DNA from: Bacteroidota bacterium
GTDB taxonomy: Bacteria > Bacteroidota > Bacteroidia > B-17B0 > Aurantibacillaceae
Direction of reading: 5' to 3'
NCBI GenBank assembly: GCA_005800865.1
Contig: SYEI01000254.1
Span: 1-5,368, forward strand
DNA: 5,368 bases
A model generated the notes under the pieces. That model ran no database searches. It was not told where the DNA came from and saw only the letters and a program-made list of their open reading frames with translations. The position numbers were made by a program, and so were the translations under genes. Position 1 is the stretch's first letter. Every line of letters starts with the position of its first letter. Shown here in pieces: positions 1 to 5,368 of the stretch.

Positions 1-331
1 TTTTACCAATTTTAGTTGTATCACTAATGGGTTTTAAAGAATATTCTTTTGGTTGAAAGTGCAGCATTAATTGATTGAATGCTGTAAAAGGTTCATCGTG
101 TAAAATGAGTGCTTTACCTTCTGGACAATCTACTTCTTTATTAATAATAATGGTAGTTGCTGCAGATTGTAGGGCTTTATTATAATATTTTGGATGATCT
201 ACAAAAACCACGTCTCCATTAGTAACGCGATGTATTTCATTAAATCCAGTAATGAGATGGGCGTCGTTACCAATATATTTAGCACTAATAATTGCAGCAA
301 TATCTTTTAATGAAGTTGGGTTAATTTGCAT
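1..331 (-). CDS. lpxD: LpxD-like UDP-3-O-acylglucosamine N-acyltransferase, N-terminal part (cut by window edge)
   Basis: The first 110 residues are visible, starting at ATG (331-329); the rest lies beyond the left edge. LpxD transfers a 3-hydroxyacyl chain from acyl-ACP to UDP-3-O-acyl-glucosamine in lipid A synthesis, in the cytoplasm. The visible part matches the N-terminal nucleotide-binding domain that precedes the left-handed beta-helix (hexapeptide) domain: YIGND near residue 19, an I33 position, then GDVVFVDHPKYY at 39-50, which corresponds to the GDISFLSNPKY-type motif. F43 and Y49 sit where LpxD stacks the uracil ring, but His46 replaces the usual Asn. The hexapeptide repeats and catalytic His would lie outside the window. 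Many Flavobacteriia carry two LpxD-like genes, and from memory the DHPKYY version resembles the second, less studied one. The family is therefore secure, but the exact substrate is not. No ATG lies in frame upstream. Confidence 0.82.
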   Translation of the reverse strand, partial: MQINPTSLKDIAAIISAKYIGNDAHLITGFNEIHRVTNGDVVFVDHPKYYNKALQSAATTIIINKEVDCPEGKALILHDEPFTAFNQLMLHFQPKEYSLKPISDTTKIGK

Positions 332-353
332 GACTCATTTTTTGTTTCAGTTT

Positions 354-383
354 TAAATATAAGTAAAGAATTGTGAAAATAAA
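354..383 (-). promoter_or_regulatory. Possible promoter of the lpxD-like gene
   Basis: Read on the minus strand, TATATTTA (361-354) differs from the Bacteroidota -7 box TAnnTTTG only in its last base. TTTA (383-380) lies 18 bp further upstream, against the -33 consensus TTTG. Transcription would begin near 347-350, giving a leader of under 20 nt before the ATG at 331. Both boxes miss the G, and the region is AT-rich, so a chance match is possible. Confidence 0.25.
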
Positions 384-396
384 ACGCATAATAGTT

Positions 397-404
397 TATT
401 TTTG
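397..404 (+). promoter_or_regulatory. Perfect -7 box TATTTTTG upstream of the DUF5916 gene
   Basis: TATTTTTG matches the Bacteroidota -7 consensus TAnnTTTG exactly. No good TTTG lies 18-20 bp upstream; the nearest is ATTG at 370-373, with a long spacer of 23 bp. Transcription would start near 410-412. That places the GTG at 373 upstream of the transcript, leaves almost no leader for the ATG at 415, and gives about 42 nt before the TTG at 454. Confidence 0.4.
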
Positions 405-453
405 TGAAACACTAATGTCCTTTATTTGTTGCCTTGTTATTATTAAGATTTAT

Positions 454-2655
454 TTGAAAACATTTATATTTATACTGCTTATATTTTTTTCTTCGACTTT
501 TAATGCTCAAAATAGTAAAAGCATTACTATTTGCAAATCTGTTGAACCTACAATTATAGATGGCGAACTCAATGAATCGCATTGGCAAGTTTGTGAGCCT
601 GCGGGCAATTTTTGGCAAAATTTTCCATATGACACCTGTTTATCAAAATCAAAAACTACAGCGTATGTAACTTATAATGATAAATCAATTTATGTTGCAG
701 CTATATGTTATGATTCGTTGCCAGGAAATTATGTAGTACAATCTTTAAAACGCGATTTTTTATATCCTGTTAGTGATTGTTTTGTATTTACTCTTGATCC
801 ATTCTTAGATAAGCAGAATGGTTTTAGTTTTGGGGTGAATCCTTATGGCGCACAGCGCGAAGGTTTAGTAGCTGGAGGAGGTGGACAAGGCCCAAATGTA
901 AGTTGGGATAATAAATGGTTTAGTGCAGTAAAGCGAAAACAAAATTGTTGGATAGTTGAAATGGAAATCCCTTTTAAAACCATTCGTTATAAGAATGATA
1001 TTAGCAACTGGGGAATTAATTTTTCGAGGAATGATTTGAAACAAAATGAAAATTCATCTTGGGCTAAAGTTCCTCGACAGTTTAATGTTTCATCCTTAGC
1101 TTTTGTTGGAACTTTAAATTGGGATACGTTGCCAAAAAAAGCAGGAAGAAACATTGCTATTATACCATATGGTATAGCTAAAGTAAATAAGGACTTTGTT
1201 TCAAAAACACCAGTGTCTTATGAATTTAATGGAGGTGTAGATGCTAAAATCGCTTTATCCTCTTCATTAAATTTAGATTTCACATTTAATCCAGATTTTT
1301 CTCAAGTTGAAGTCGATAGACAAATTACTAACTTAACTAGATTCAGTTTGTTTTTTCCAGAACAACGTCAGTTTTTTATTGAGAATAGTGATTTGTTTGC
1401 CAACTTTGGTTTCAGACAAATTCGTCCATTTTTCTCACGGAGAATTGGCTATAATAATGGTAGTGCCGTTCCAATTATTGCAGGACTTAGGTTAAGTGGT
1501 AAGCCAAATAAGAACTGGCGTATTGGAGTAATGGATATTCAAACGGCTAAAACAAAAATTAATGAAGTTGATGTTTTTGCTCAAAATTATTTTGTAGCTG
1601 CATTGCAACGTAATGTATTTAAACGTTCAAATGTTTCTTTCATATTTGTAAATAGACAACAATATGATTCGGTAGGTTTTACAGGAATTAATTTTAATAG
1701 AGTAGTAGGCGCAGATTATAATTTAATAAGTGATAATAATAAATGGATGGGCAAAGCTTTTTTTCATCATTCTTTATCCAATTCAAAAAACAATGATGCA
1801 TATACGCATGCCACCTGGTTATCGTATAATACACAAAAAATAAATATACAATGGAACCACGAATACGTTAATAAAAACTATAATGCCGAAACCGGTTTTA
1901 CACCTCGTATTTTTCAATTGGATTACTCAAAAAATATAACCATTAGAAATACATATTGGCGTTTAGAGCCCAGCGTTAATTATTTTTTCTATCCAAAAAA
2001 ATCTGTTATCAATAAAATGGGTCCTCGATGGTATATGGATTATTATGCGAATGATAAATTTTTAACAACAGATATGTTGAACCAATTTGGCTGGGATTTT
2101 AATGCTACGAATACTTCTGGGTTATCAATTGATTATCACAATTATTACACAAGATTAATTTATCCGACAGATGTTACCTTTACTGGTAATCTTGCATTAC
2201 CTATTGCAGAGTACCGGTATCAAGATTTTGGAATTAAGATAAAAACGAATCAACGCAAAATATTAAATGCATTGGCAGGAGTAACTTATGGAAGTTATTT
2301 TACAGGCACAAAGTTGTCTTATAATGCAGATATCGTTTTTAGAAAACAGCCGTATGCTATTATTACTGCTAGCTATACACATGATGAAATTATTTTACCT
2401 CATCTATCTAAAAAAGTATATTTAGATTTAATTGGACCAAAGATTGAATTATCTTTCACGAAAAGCATTTTCTTTACAACTTTTATCCAGTATAATAGTC
2501 AAATTAAAAACGTGAATATCAATGCACGTTTTCAATGGAGATTTAAACCAATGAGTGATTTGTTTATAGTTTATTCTGATAATTATTATTCTGAAAACTT
2601 TGGAGAAAAGACCAGAGGTGTTGTATTGAAGTTTGTTTATTGGTTAAATCTTTAG
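454..2655 (+). CDS. Exported CBM9-like / DUF5916 protein, probable outer-membrane beta-barrel
   Basis: A 733-aa protein of the DUF5916 type, whose biochemical role is not established. From the TTG at 454 it begins with a classic signal peptide, MKTFIFILLIFFSSTFNA, with likely cleavage before Q19. Residues about 25-223 resemble a CBM9-like beta-sandwich: PTIIDGELNESHW at 32-44, a Gly-rich loop AGGGGQGPN near 140, WDNKW at 151, and WIVEMEIPFKTIRY at 166. The DUF5916 part follows, with IIPYG at 236, FNPDFSQVEVD at 278, FFPEQRQFF at 300 and PFFSRRIG at 325. The last 400 residues alternate polar and aromatic positions and end in FVYWLNL, as expected of an outer-membrane barrel strand. All six mature cysteines lie at 27-165. 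The open frame extends upstream to ATG 415 and GTG 373 (746 and 760 aa). Those starts put extra hydrophobic sequence before the signal peptide, and 373 lies upstream of the -7 box, so I prefer 454. A role in glycan binding or surface transport is only a guess. Confidence 0.85.
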   Translation: MKTFIFILLIFFSSTFNAQNSKSITICKSVEPTIIDGELNESHWQVCEPAGNFWQNFPYDTCLSKSKTTAYVTYNDKSIYVAAICYDSLPGNYVVQSLKRDFLYPVSDCFVFTLDPFLDKQNGFSFGVNPYGAQREGLVAGGGGQGPNVSWDNKWFSAVKRKQNCWIVEMEIPFKTIRYKNDISNWGINFSRNDLKQNENSSWAKVPRQFNVSSLAFVGTLNWDTLPKKAGRNIAIIPYGIAKVNKDFVSKTPVSYEFNGGVDAKIALSSSLNLDFTFNPDFSQVEVDRQITNLTRFSLFFPEQRQFFIENSDLFANFGFRQIRPFFSRRIGYNNGSAVPIIAGLRLSGKPNKNWRIGVMDIQTAKTKINEVDVFAQNYFVAALQRNVFKRSNVSFIFVNRQQYDSVGFTGINFNRVVGADYNLISDNNKWMGKAFFHHSLSNSKNNDAYTHATWLSYNTQKINIQWNHEYVNKNYNAETGFTPRIFQLDYSKNITIRNTYWRLEPSVNYFFYPKKSVINKMGPRWYMDYYANDKFLTTDMLNQFGWDFNATNTSGLSIDYHNYYTRLIYPTDVTFTGNLALPIAEYRYQDFGIKIKTNQRKILNALAGVTYGSYFTGTKLSYNADIVFRKQPYAIITASYTHDEIILPHLSKKVYLDLIGPKIELSFTKSIFFTTFIQYNSQIKNVNINARFQWRFKPMSDLFIVYSDNYYSENFGEKTRGVVLKFVYWLNL
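1161..1176. repeat. Perfect 16-bp palindrome inside the DUF5916 coding region
   Basis: TATACCATATGGTATA is identical to its own reverse complement. It lies in the codons for the family-conserved IIPYG segment, so the amino acid sequence partly dictates it. No function is implied. Confidence 0.6.
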
Positions 2656-2660
2656 CCAAT
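2639..2660. terminator. Candidate hairpin at the convergent gene junction
   Basis: ATTGGTTAAA (2639-2648) pairs with TTTAGCCAAT (2651-2660) as a 10-bp stem with one T-G wobble and a 2-nt loop, which would open in practice to 4 nt or more. The right arm contains the TAG stop of the DUF5916 gene and the whole 4-bp gap, and touches the last base of the M23 stop. On the plus strand a T-rich stretch, TTATTTTTTG (2671-2680), begins about 10 nt after the stem, further away than is usual. On the minus strand no T tract follows. The stem is AT-rich and weak, so termination here is uncertain. Confidence 0.3.
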
Positions 2661-3622
2661 TAGTTTACTCTTATTTTTTGTCCAATTTTAAGATAGTAGC
2701 GTTTATCGGTATTATTTAAAACGCATAATTCTTTCATAGATAAACCATAGCGTTTTGCAACTTCATACCACGTGTCCCCACGCTCAATAGTATGTAAAGT
2801 GGCATTGCTTGGGTAAGCGCAAATACCGTAACGAGATTTTTTTATAACGATAGAGTCGTTAAAGGTTTTGTTTTCGATAAAAGAAATAATGGAAGAAGGA
2901 TTTAGGGCTTGCCCTTTAAAACGCACTTCAAAATGTAAATGTGGGCCACTGCTTCTACCTGTGCTTCCGCCTAAGCCTATAAGTTGTCCAGCTAAAACTA
3001 CCTGACCTGGTTTTACTTTTATTTTTGATAAGTGAGCATACACAGTTTCCAAGCCATTATAATGTCTTATAATTACCACATTACCATAAGCACCTTTTAC
3101 ATGAGCTATACGAACCATGCCATCAAAAGCAGCAACTACAGCATCTCCTTTATGTAAATTAATGTCAATACCTTTATGCATTCTGCCATCTCTCCATCCA
3201 AATTTGGAGTTAACTTGCCCTTCACGTGGATGCGCATAATTTCCTAAAGAGTCGCTTTCTATTTTTATAATTTGTGATTCCGGGAATTCTGTTTCAGGGG
3301 TAATGTGAAAAACAGCACTTTCGTCAAAATCATCATAAAAGTTGGTAGCAGGTACATTATTGTATTTAACGATCGTTAAATTGGTTTCTTTTGAACTTAA
3401 AATACTATTGTAATAGCTAATGAGTTCTATTTCTCTTTCATCAATTGTTTGTAAGTCTAGCAACGAATCCACTAGTTCAATCACCTGAAGTTTGGTAATT
3501 GTGATGTTGTTATTGGACGCAGTTATTTTAAGACGCGTTGTGTCTTTAGCGGGCTCTCCATCTGCTAAAATGAATTTAGGCAAAAGAAGGCCAATGAATA
3601 GAATATGAACAATAAACTTCAA
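2660..3622 (-). CDS. Exported M23 peptidoglycan endopeptidase with C-terminal LysM
   Basis: A 320-aa zinc endopeptidase expected to cut peptidoglycan cross-bridges in the periplasm. The signal peptide is MKFIVHILFIGLLLPKFILA, with likely cleavage before D21. Residues 40-80 are mostly helical, and a linker runs to about 130. The M23 (LytM-type) domain spans about 130-245 with a complete site: H149 and D153 of the HxxxD motif and H230 as zinc ligands, with H197 (YAHL) and H228 (first His of HLH) as catalytic residues. The enzyme should therefore be active, not a degenerate NlpD/EnvC-type activator. A LysM lies at 277-319 (GDTWYEVAKRYGLS, LKIGQKIRV) and would bind peptidoglycan. The order M23 then LysM is the reverse of NlpD. 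C268 and C300 are the only cysteines. The start is TTG (3622-3620): no ATG lies nearby in frame upstream, and a promoter ends 17 bases before it. The gene converges on the DUF5916 gene with a 4-bp gap. Confidence 0.93.
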   Translation of the reverse strand: MKFIVHILFIGLLLPKFILADGEPAKDTTRLKITASNNNITITKLQVIELVDSLLDLQTIDEREIELISYYNSILSSKETNLTIVKYNNVPATNFYDDFDESAVFHITPETEFPESQIIKIESDSLGNYAHPREGQVNSKFGWRDGRMHKGIDINLHKGDAVVAAFDGMVRIAHVKGAYGNVVIIRHYNGLETVYAHLSKIKVKPGQVVLAGQLIGLGGSTGRSSGPHLHFEVRFKGQALNPSSIISFIENKTFNDSIVIKKSRYGICAYPSNATLHTIERGDTWYEVAKRYGLSMKELCVLNNTDKRYYLKIGQKIRVN

Positions 3623-3639
3623 ATTGTTAATAAGTTGTA

Positions 3640-3669
3640 CGAAAATAGTAAAATTATATTAAAAACAAA
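3640..3669 (-). promoter_or_regulatory. Promoter of the M23 peptidase gene
   Basis: On the minus strand TTTG (3669-3666) is followed after 18 bp by TATTTTCG (3647-3640), a one-mismatch match to the Bacteroidota -7 box TAnnTTTG. Transcription would start near 3634, about 11 nt before the TTG start at 3622. This supports that unusual start codon. An A/T-tract inverted repeat lies directly upstream of the -33 box. Confidence 0.5.
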
Positions 3670-3685
3670 TTTTTTGAGAAAAAAT
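3669..3685. repeat. Short A/T inverted repeat upstream of the M23 promoter
   Basis: ATTTTTT (3669-3675) and AAAAAAT (3679-3685) form a perfect 7-bp inverted repeat around GAG. It overlaps the -33 box of the M23 promoter by one base. It could act as an UP-like A tract or a weak hairpin, or be simple base composition. Confidence 0.35.
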
Positions 3686-3696
3686 ACAGAAAGCCC

Positions 3697-3723
3697 TTAT
3701 TTTCCTTGAACACCCTAAAATAA
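3697..3723. repeat. Spaced inverted repeat between the M23 and ilvE promoters
   Basis: TTATTTT (3697-3703) and AAAATAA (3717-3723) are perfect inverse copies, 13 bp apart, around a less AT-rich core (CCTTGAACACCC). The element lies between the two divergent promoters, where an operator could sit. The arms are pure A/T, so chance is likely. Confidence 0.25.
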
Positions 3724-3735
3724 TCGACTAAATAG

Positions 3736-3766
3736 TTTGTACTAACAAAAATTATGTGCTAATTTG
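3736..3766 (+). promoter_or_regulatory. Probable promoter of ilvE
   Basis: TTTG (3736-3739) is followed 20 bp later by TAATTTG (3760-3766), which is the Bacteroidota -7 box with a one-base instead of two-base gap between TA and TTTG. The two TTTG cores are spaced as in the consensus. Transcription would begin near 3772, about 14 nt before the ATG at 3786. The in-frame GTG at 3756 would then lie inside the promoter, so it is not the start. Confidence 0.4.
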
Positions 3767-3785
3767 TTTAATACAATACATTATA

Positions 3786-4853
3786 ATGACTGCAAACGCT
3801 GATATTAAAATCGAAAAAACCGCTCACAGTAGGGTAAGCGAGAATGACGTGAACAATGTTCCTTTTGGAAAATGTTTTTCGGATCACATGTTTATTGCCG
3901 AATATGCTGATGGTAAATGGGGAAAAGCATCTATTATGCCTTATCAAGATATGCCAATGAGTTATGCTATGTCGGCATTACACTACGGACAAGCTATTTT
4001 TGAAGGAATGAAAGCTTATAAATCTGAATCAGGTGAAGTAAGTATTTTTAGACCTATCGATAATTTTAATCGTATGAATAAGTCTGCTATCCGTATGGCA
4101 ATGCCTGAGGTACCAGAGGAAATTTTTATGGGTGGATTATTAGAATTATTAAAATTAGATGCTGCTTGGGTTCCAACGTCTGAAACGGGTTCATTATATA
4201 TTCGTCCGTTTTTAATTGCTACAGATGAAGCAATTGGCGTTAAACCAAGCGATACCTATAAATTTGTGATTATTACTTGCCCAGCAGGTAAATATTATAG
4301 CGAGCCAATTAAGGTGTTAATTGAAACTAATTATATCCGTGCGGTGCAAGGTGGAGTAGGTTTCGTAAAAGCAGCCGGAAATTATGGCCGTAGTTTATAT
4401 CCTACTAAATTAGCTCAACAAAAAGGTTACCAACAAGTTATCTGGACTGATGGGGCAACTCATTCTTTCTTAGAAGAATCTGGAACCATGAACTTAATGT
4501 TTGTGATTGGTGATAAAGTTGTAACGCCTGCATTAAGCGATACGATTTTAGATGGTATTACACGTCGCAGTGTTTTAGCGTTAGCTAGAGATTGGGGAAT
4601 GAACGTAGAAGAACGTAAAATTTCTATTCAAGAGATAGTAGACGCTTATGCTAAAGGTGAAATTAAAGAAGCTTTTGGTGTTGGAACTGCTGCTACTATT
4701 GCTCAAATAATGGGTATTGGTTACCAAGAAAATTATATGGAATTACCTGCAGTAGCAGATCGCAAATTCTCTAACAAAGTTGATGAAACCTTAAGAGGTA
4801 TTCGTAAAGGGAAAATTGAAGATAAAATGGGTTGGATGTTTAAAGTGATTTAA
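3786..4853 (+). CDS. ilvE: Branched-chain amino acid aminotransferase, class IV PLP enzyme
   Basis: A 355-aa cytoplasmic enzyme that reversibly moves the amino group between glutamate and the 2-oxo acids of leucine, isoleucine and valine: the last synthetic and first degradative step. The sequence is of the longer BCAT type, similar in layout to the eukaryotic enzymes. Motifs from the ATG: FEGMKAY at 72-78, YIRPF at 138-142, FVKAAGNYG with the PLP-binding K195, EESGTMN with E231 as the likely ligand of the pyridine nitrogen, TILDGITRRS near 253-262, and the phosphate-binding GVGTAAT at 298-304. All are intact and the length is normal. The frame is open back to GTG 3756, but those ten residues overlap the promoter and are not typical of the family. 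A clear terminator follows and the next gene has its own promoter, so ilvE appears monocistronic. No other branched-chain pathway gene is in view. Confidence 0.95.
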   Translation: MTANADIKIEKTAHSRVSENDVNNVPFGKCFSDHMFIAEYADGKWGKASIMPYQDMPMSYAMSALHYGQAIFEGMKAYKSESGEVSIFRPIDNFNRMNKSAIRMAMPEVPEEIFMGGLLELLKLDAAWVPTSETGSLYIRPFLIATDEAIGVKPSDTYKFVIITCPAGKYYSEPIKVLIETNYIRAVQGGVGFVKAAGNYGRSLYPTKLAQQKGYQQVIWTDGATHSFLEESGTMNLMFVIGDKVVTPALSDTILDGITRRSVLALARDWGMNVEERKISIQEIVDAYAKGEIKEAFGVGTAATIAQIMGIGYQENYMELPAVADRKFSNKVDETLRGIRKGKIEDKMGWMFKVI

Positions 4854-4871
4854 CATGCTCCTTGTGATTTT

Positions 4872-4904
4872 AAGAGGCTGTCGTTAAGATAGCCTCTTTT
4901 ATTT
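4872..4904 (+). terminator. Intrinsic terminator of ilvE
   Basis: AAGAGGCTGTC (4872-4882) pairs with GATAGCCTCTT (4888-4898) over 11 bp, including one G-T wobble, around a 5-nt GTTAA loop. It is followed at once by TTATTTTG, so the stem ends in a T-rich tract. It starts 18 bp after the ilvE stop. The reverse strand lacks a T tract, so it should act on the plus strand only. Confidence 0.9.
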
Positions 4905-4977
4905 TGTAGCAAAGAAGCAATCGGAATAACACAAAATAATTGTTCAAAACATTTTTTTTATTCCCAATGCAAAACTT

Positions 4978-4985
4978 TAAATTTG
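4978..4985 (+). promoter_or_regulatory. Perfect -7 box TAAATTTG of the metK promoter
   Basis: TAAATTTG matches TAnnTTTG exactly. The expected -33 position falls in a run of T (4952-4960), offering TTTT or TTTA instead of TTTG. Transcription would begin near 4991, leaving a leader of about 46 nt. The leader is almost only A and T and ends in AACAAAAAAC before the ATG, an A-rich context common before well-expressed Bacteroidota genes. I see no fold resembling a SAM riboswitch. Confidence 0.5.
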
Positions 4986-5037
4986 TTGCTCTTGTATTAA
5001 AAATTAAACTAATTAAAAACTAACATAAACAAAAAAC

Positions 5038-5368
5038 ATGGGATATCTTTTCACCTCAGAATCAGTATCAGAAGGCCATCCAGATAAGGTTGCCGATCAA
5101 ATTTCAGACGCTTTAATCGATAACTTTTTAGCTTTCGATCCACAAAGTAAAGTAGCTTGCGAAACTTTAGTAACTACAGGACAAGTGATTTTAGCTGGTG
5201 AGGTTAAATCAAAAGCATATTTAGATGTTCAAGAAATTGCTCGTGAAGTAATTCGTAAAATTGGATATACTAAATCTGAGTATATGTTTGAAGCAAACTC
5301 TTGTGGTATTTTATCTGCTATTCATGAGCAATCTGCTGATATTAACCAAGGTGTTGATAGAAAGAAAA
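5038..5368 (+). CDS. metK: S-adenosylmethionine synthetase, N-terminal part (cut by window edge)
   Basis: Codons 1-110 are visible; the gene continues beyond the right edge. MetK joins ATP and methionine to make S-adenosylmethionine, the cell's main methyl donor, with release of phosphate and pyrophosphate in the cytoplasm. The start MGYLFTSESVSEGHPDK is the family signature, with E8, H14, D16 and K17 at the positions of the catalytic and ATP/Mg-binding residues of the E. coli enzyme. ACETLVTTGQ and AGEV place E42 and E55 where the E. coli enzyme has its potassium-site and methionine-side glutamates. QSADINQGVDR at 98-108 begins the flexible loop that gates the active site. Nothing is unusual in the visible part. 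The gene has its own promoter and is separated from ilvE by a terminator; the two share a direction but probably not a transcript. Confidence 0.96.
   Translation, partial: MGYLFTSESVSEGHPDKVADQISDALIDNFLAFDPQSKVACETLVTTGQVILAGEVKSKAYLDVQEIAREVIRKIGYTKSEYMFEANSCGILSAIHEQSADINQGVDRKK

Noticed and set aside
412..618. Open frame of 68 codons on the minus strand, opposite the start of the DUF5916 gene
   Set aside because: It is basic, low in complexity, has no family resemblance, and lies antisense to the signal peptide and first domain of a clear gene.
1161..1176. Palindrome TATACCATATGGTATA as an operator or recombination site
   Set aside because: It lies deep inside a coding region in codons for a conserved IIPYG motif, with no flanking copies or partner site in the window.
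3756..3785. GTG at 3756 as the start of ilvE
   Set aside because: The ten extra residues overlap the likely -7 box (3760-3766), while ATG 3786 has a suitable short leader and gives the usual family N-terminus.
4996..5019. Direct repeat ATTAAAAA twice in the metK leader
   Set aside because: It is eight bases of pure A/T in an A/T-only leader and is expected by composition.
4986..5037. SAM riboswitch or other structured leader before metK
   Set aside because: The leader is only about 46 nt, nearly pure A/T, with no stable stem or recognisable SAM-binding motif.
1..5368. Mobile element, CRISPR, toxin-antitoxin, defence system or biosynthetic cluster
   Set aside because: The window is filled by intact or edge-cut core and envelope genes of similar base composition, with no transposase, terminal repeats, spacer array or small gene pair.

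Overview
This is an AT-rich window with the marks of a Bacteroidota (probably Flavobacteriia-like) chromosome. Genes start without clear Shine-Dalgarno sites. The intergenic gaps hold matches to the Bacteroidota promoter pattern TTTG / TAnnTTTG. The 733-aa protein belongs to the DUF5916 type common in that phylum, and the protein sequences read like flavobacterial homologues. The content is mainly core metabolism and cell-envelope genes. I see no mobile element, CRISPR array, tRNA, rRNA, phage or defence gene.

Layout, left to right: (1) 1-331, minus strand: N-terminal 110 codons of an LpxD-like acyltransferase, cut by the window edge. (2) 332-453: divergent promoter region. (3) 454-2655, plus strand (upstream in-frame alternatives at 415 and 373): an exported protein with a CBM9-like N-terminal domain and a DUF5916 outer-membrane-barrel-like C-terminal part. 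(4) 2660-3622, minus strand: an exported M23 peptidoglycan endopeptidase with a C-terminal LysM. It converges on gene 3 with only 4 bp between them, and an AT-rich hairpin covers the junction. (5) 3623-3785: divergent promoter region. (6) 3786-4853, plus strand: branched-chain amino acid aminotransferase (ilvE), followed by a strong intrinsic terminator. (7) 4899-5037: metK promoter and A-rich leader. (8) 5038 to the right edge: N-terminal 110 codons of S-adenosylmethionine synthetase (metK).

The genes alternate in strand, and each appears to have its own promoter, so no operon is visible. The left three are envelope functions (lipid A-type acyltransferase, probable outer-membrane protein, cell-wall hydrolase). 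The right two are amino acid and methyl-donor metabolism. I found no convincing undescribed system. The points most worth a second look are the apparent TTG start codons of two adjacent exported proteins, a His in place of the usual Asn in the nucleotide-binding motif of the LpxD-like protein, the confinement of all mature cysteines of the DUF5916 protein to its N-terminal domain, and the hairpin between the convergent genes.
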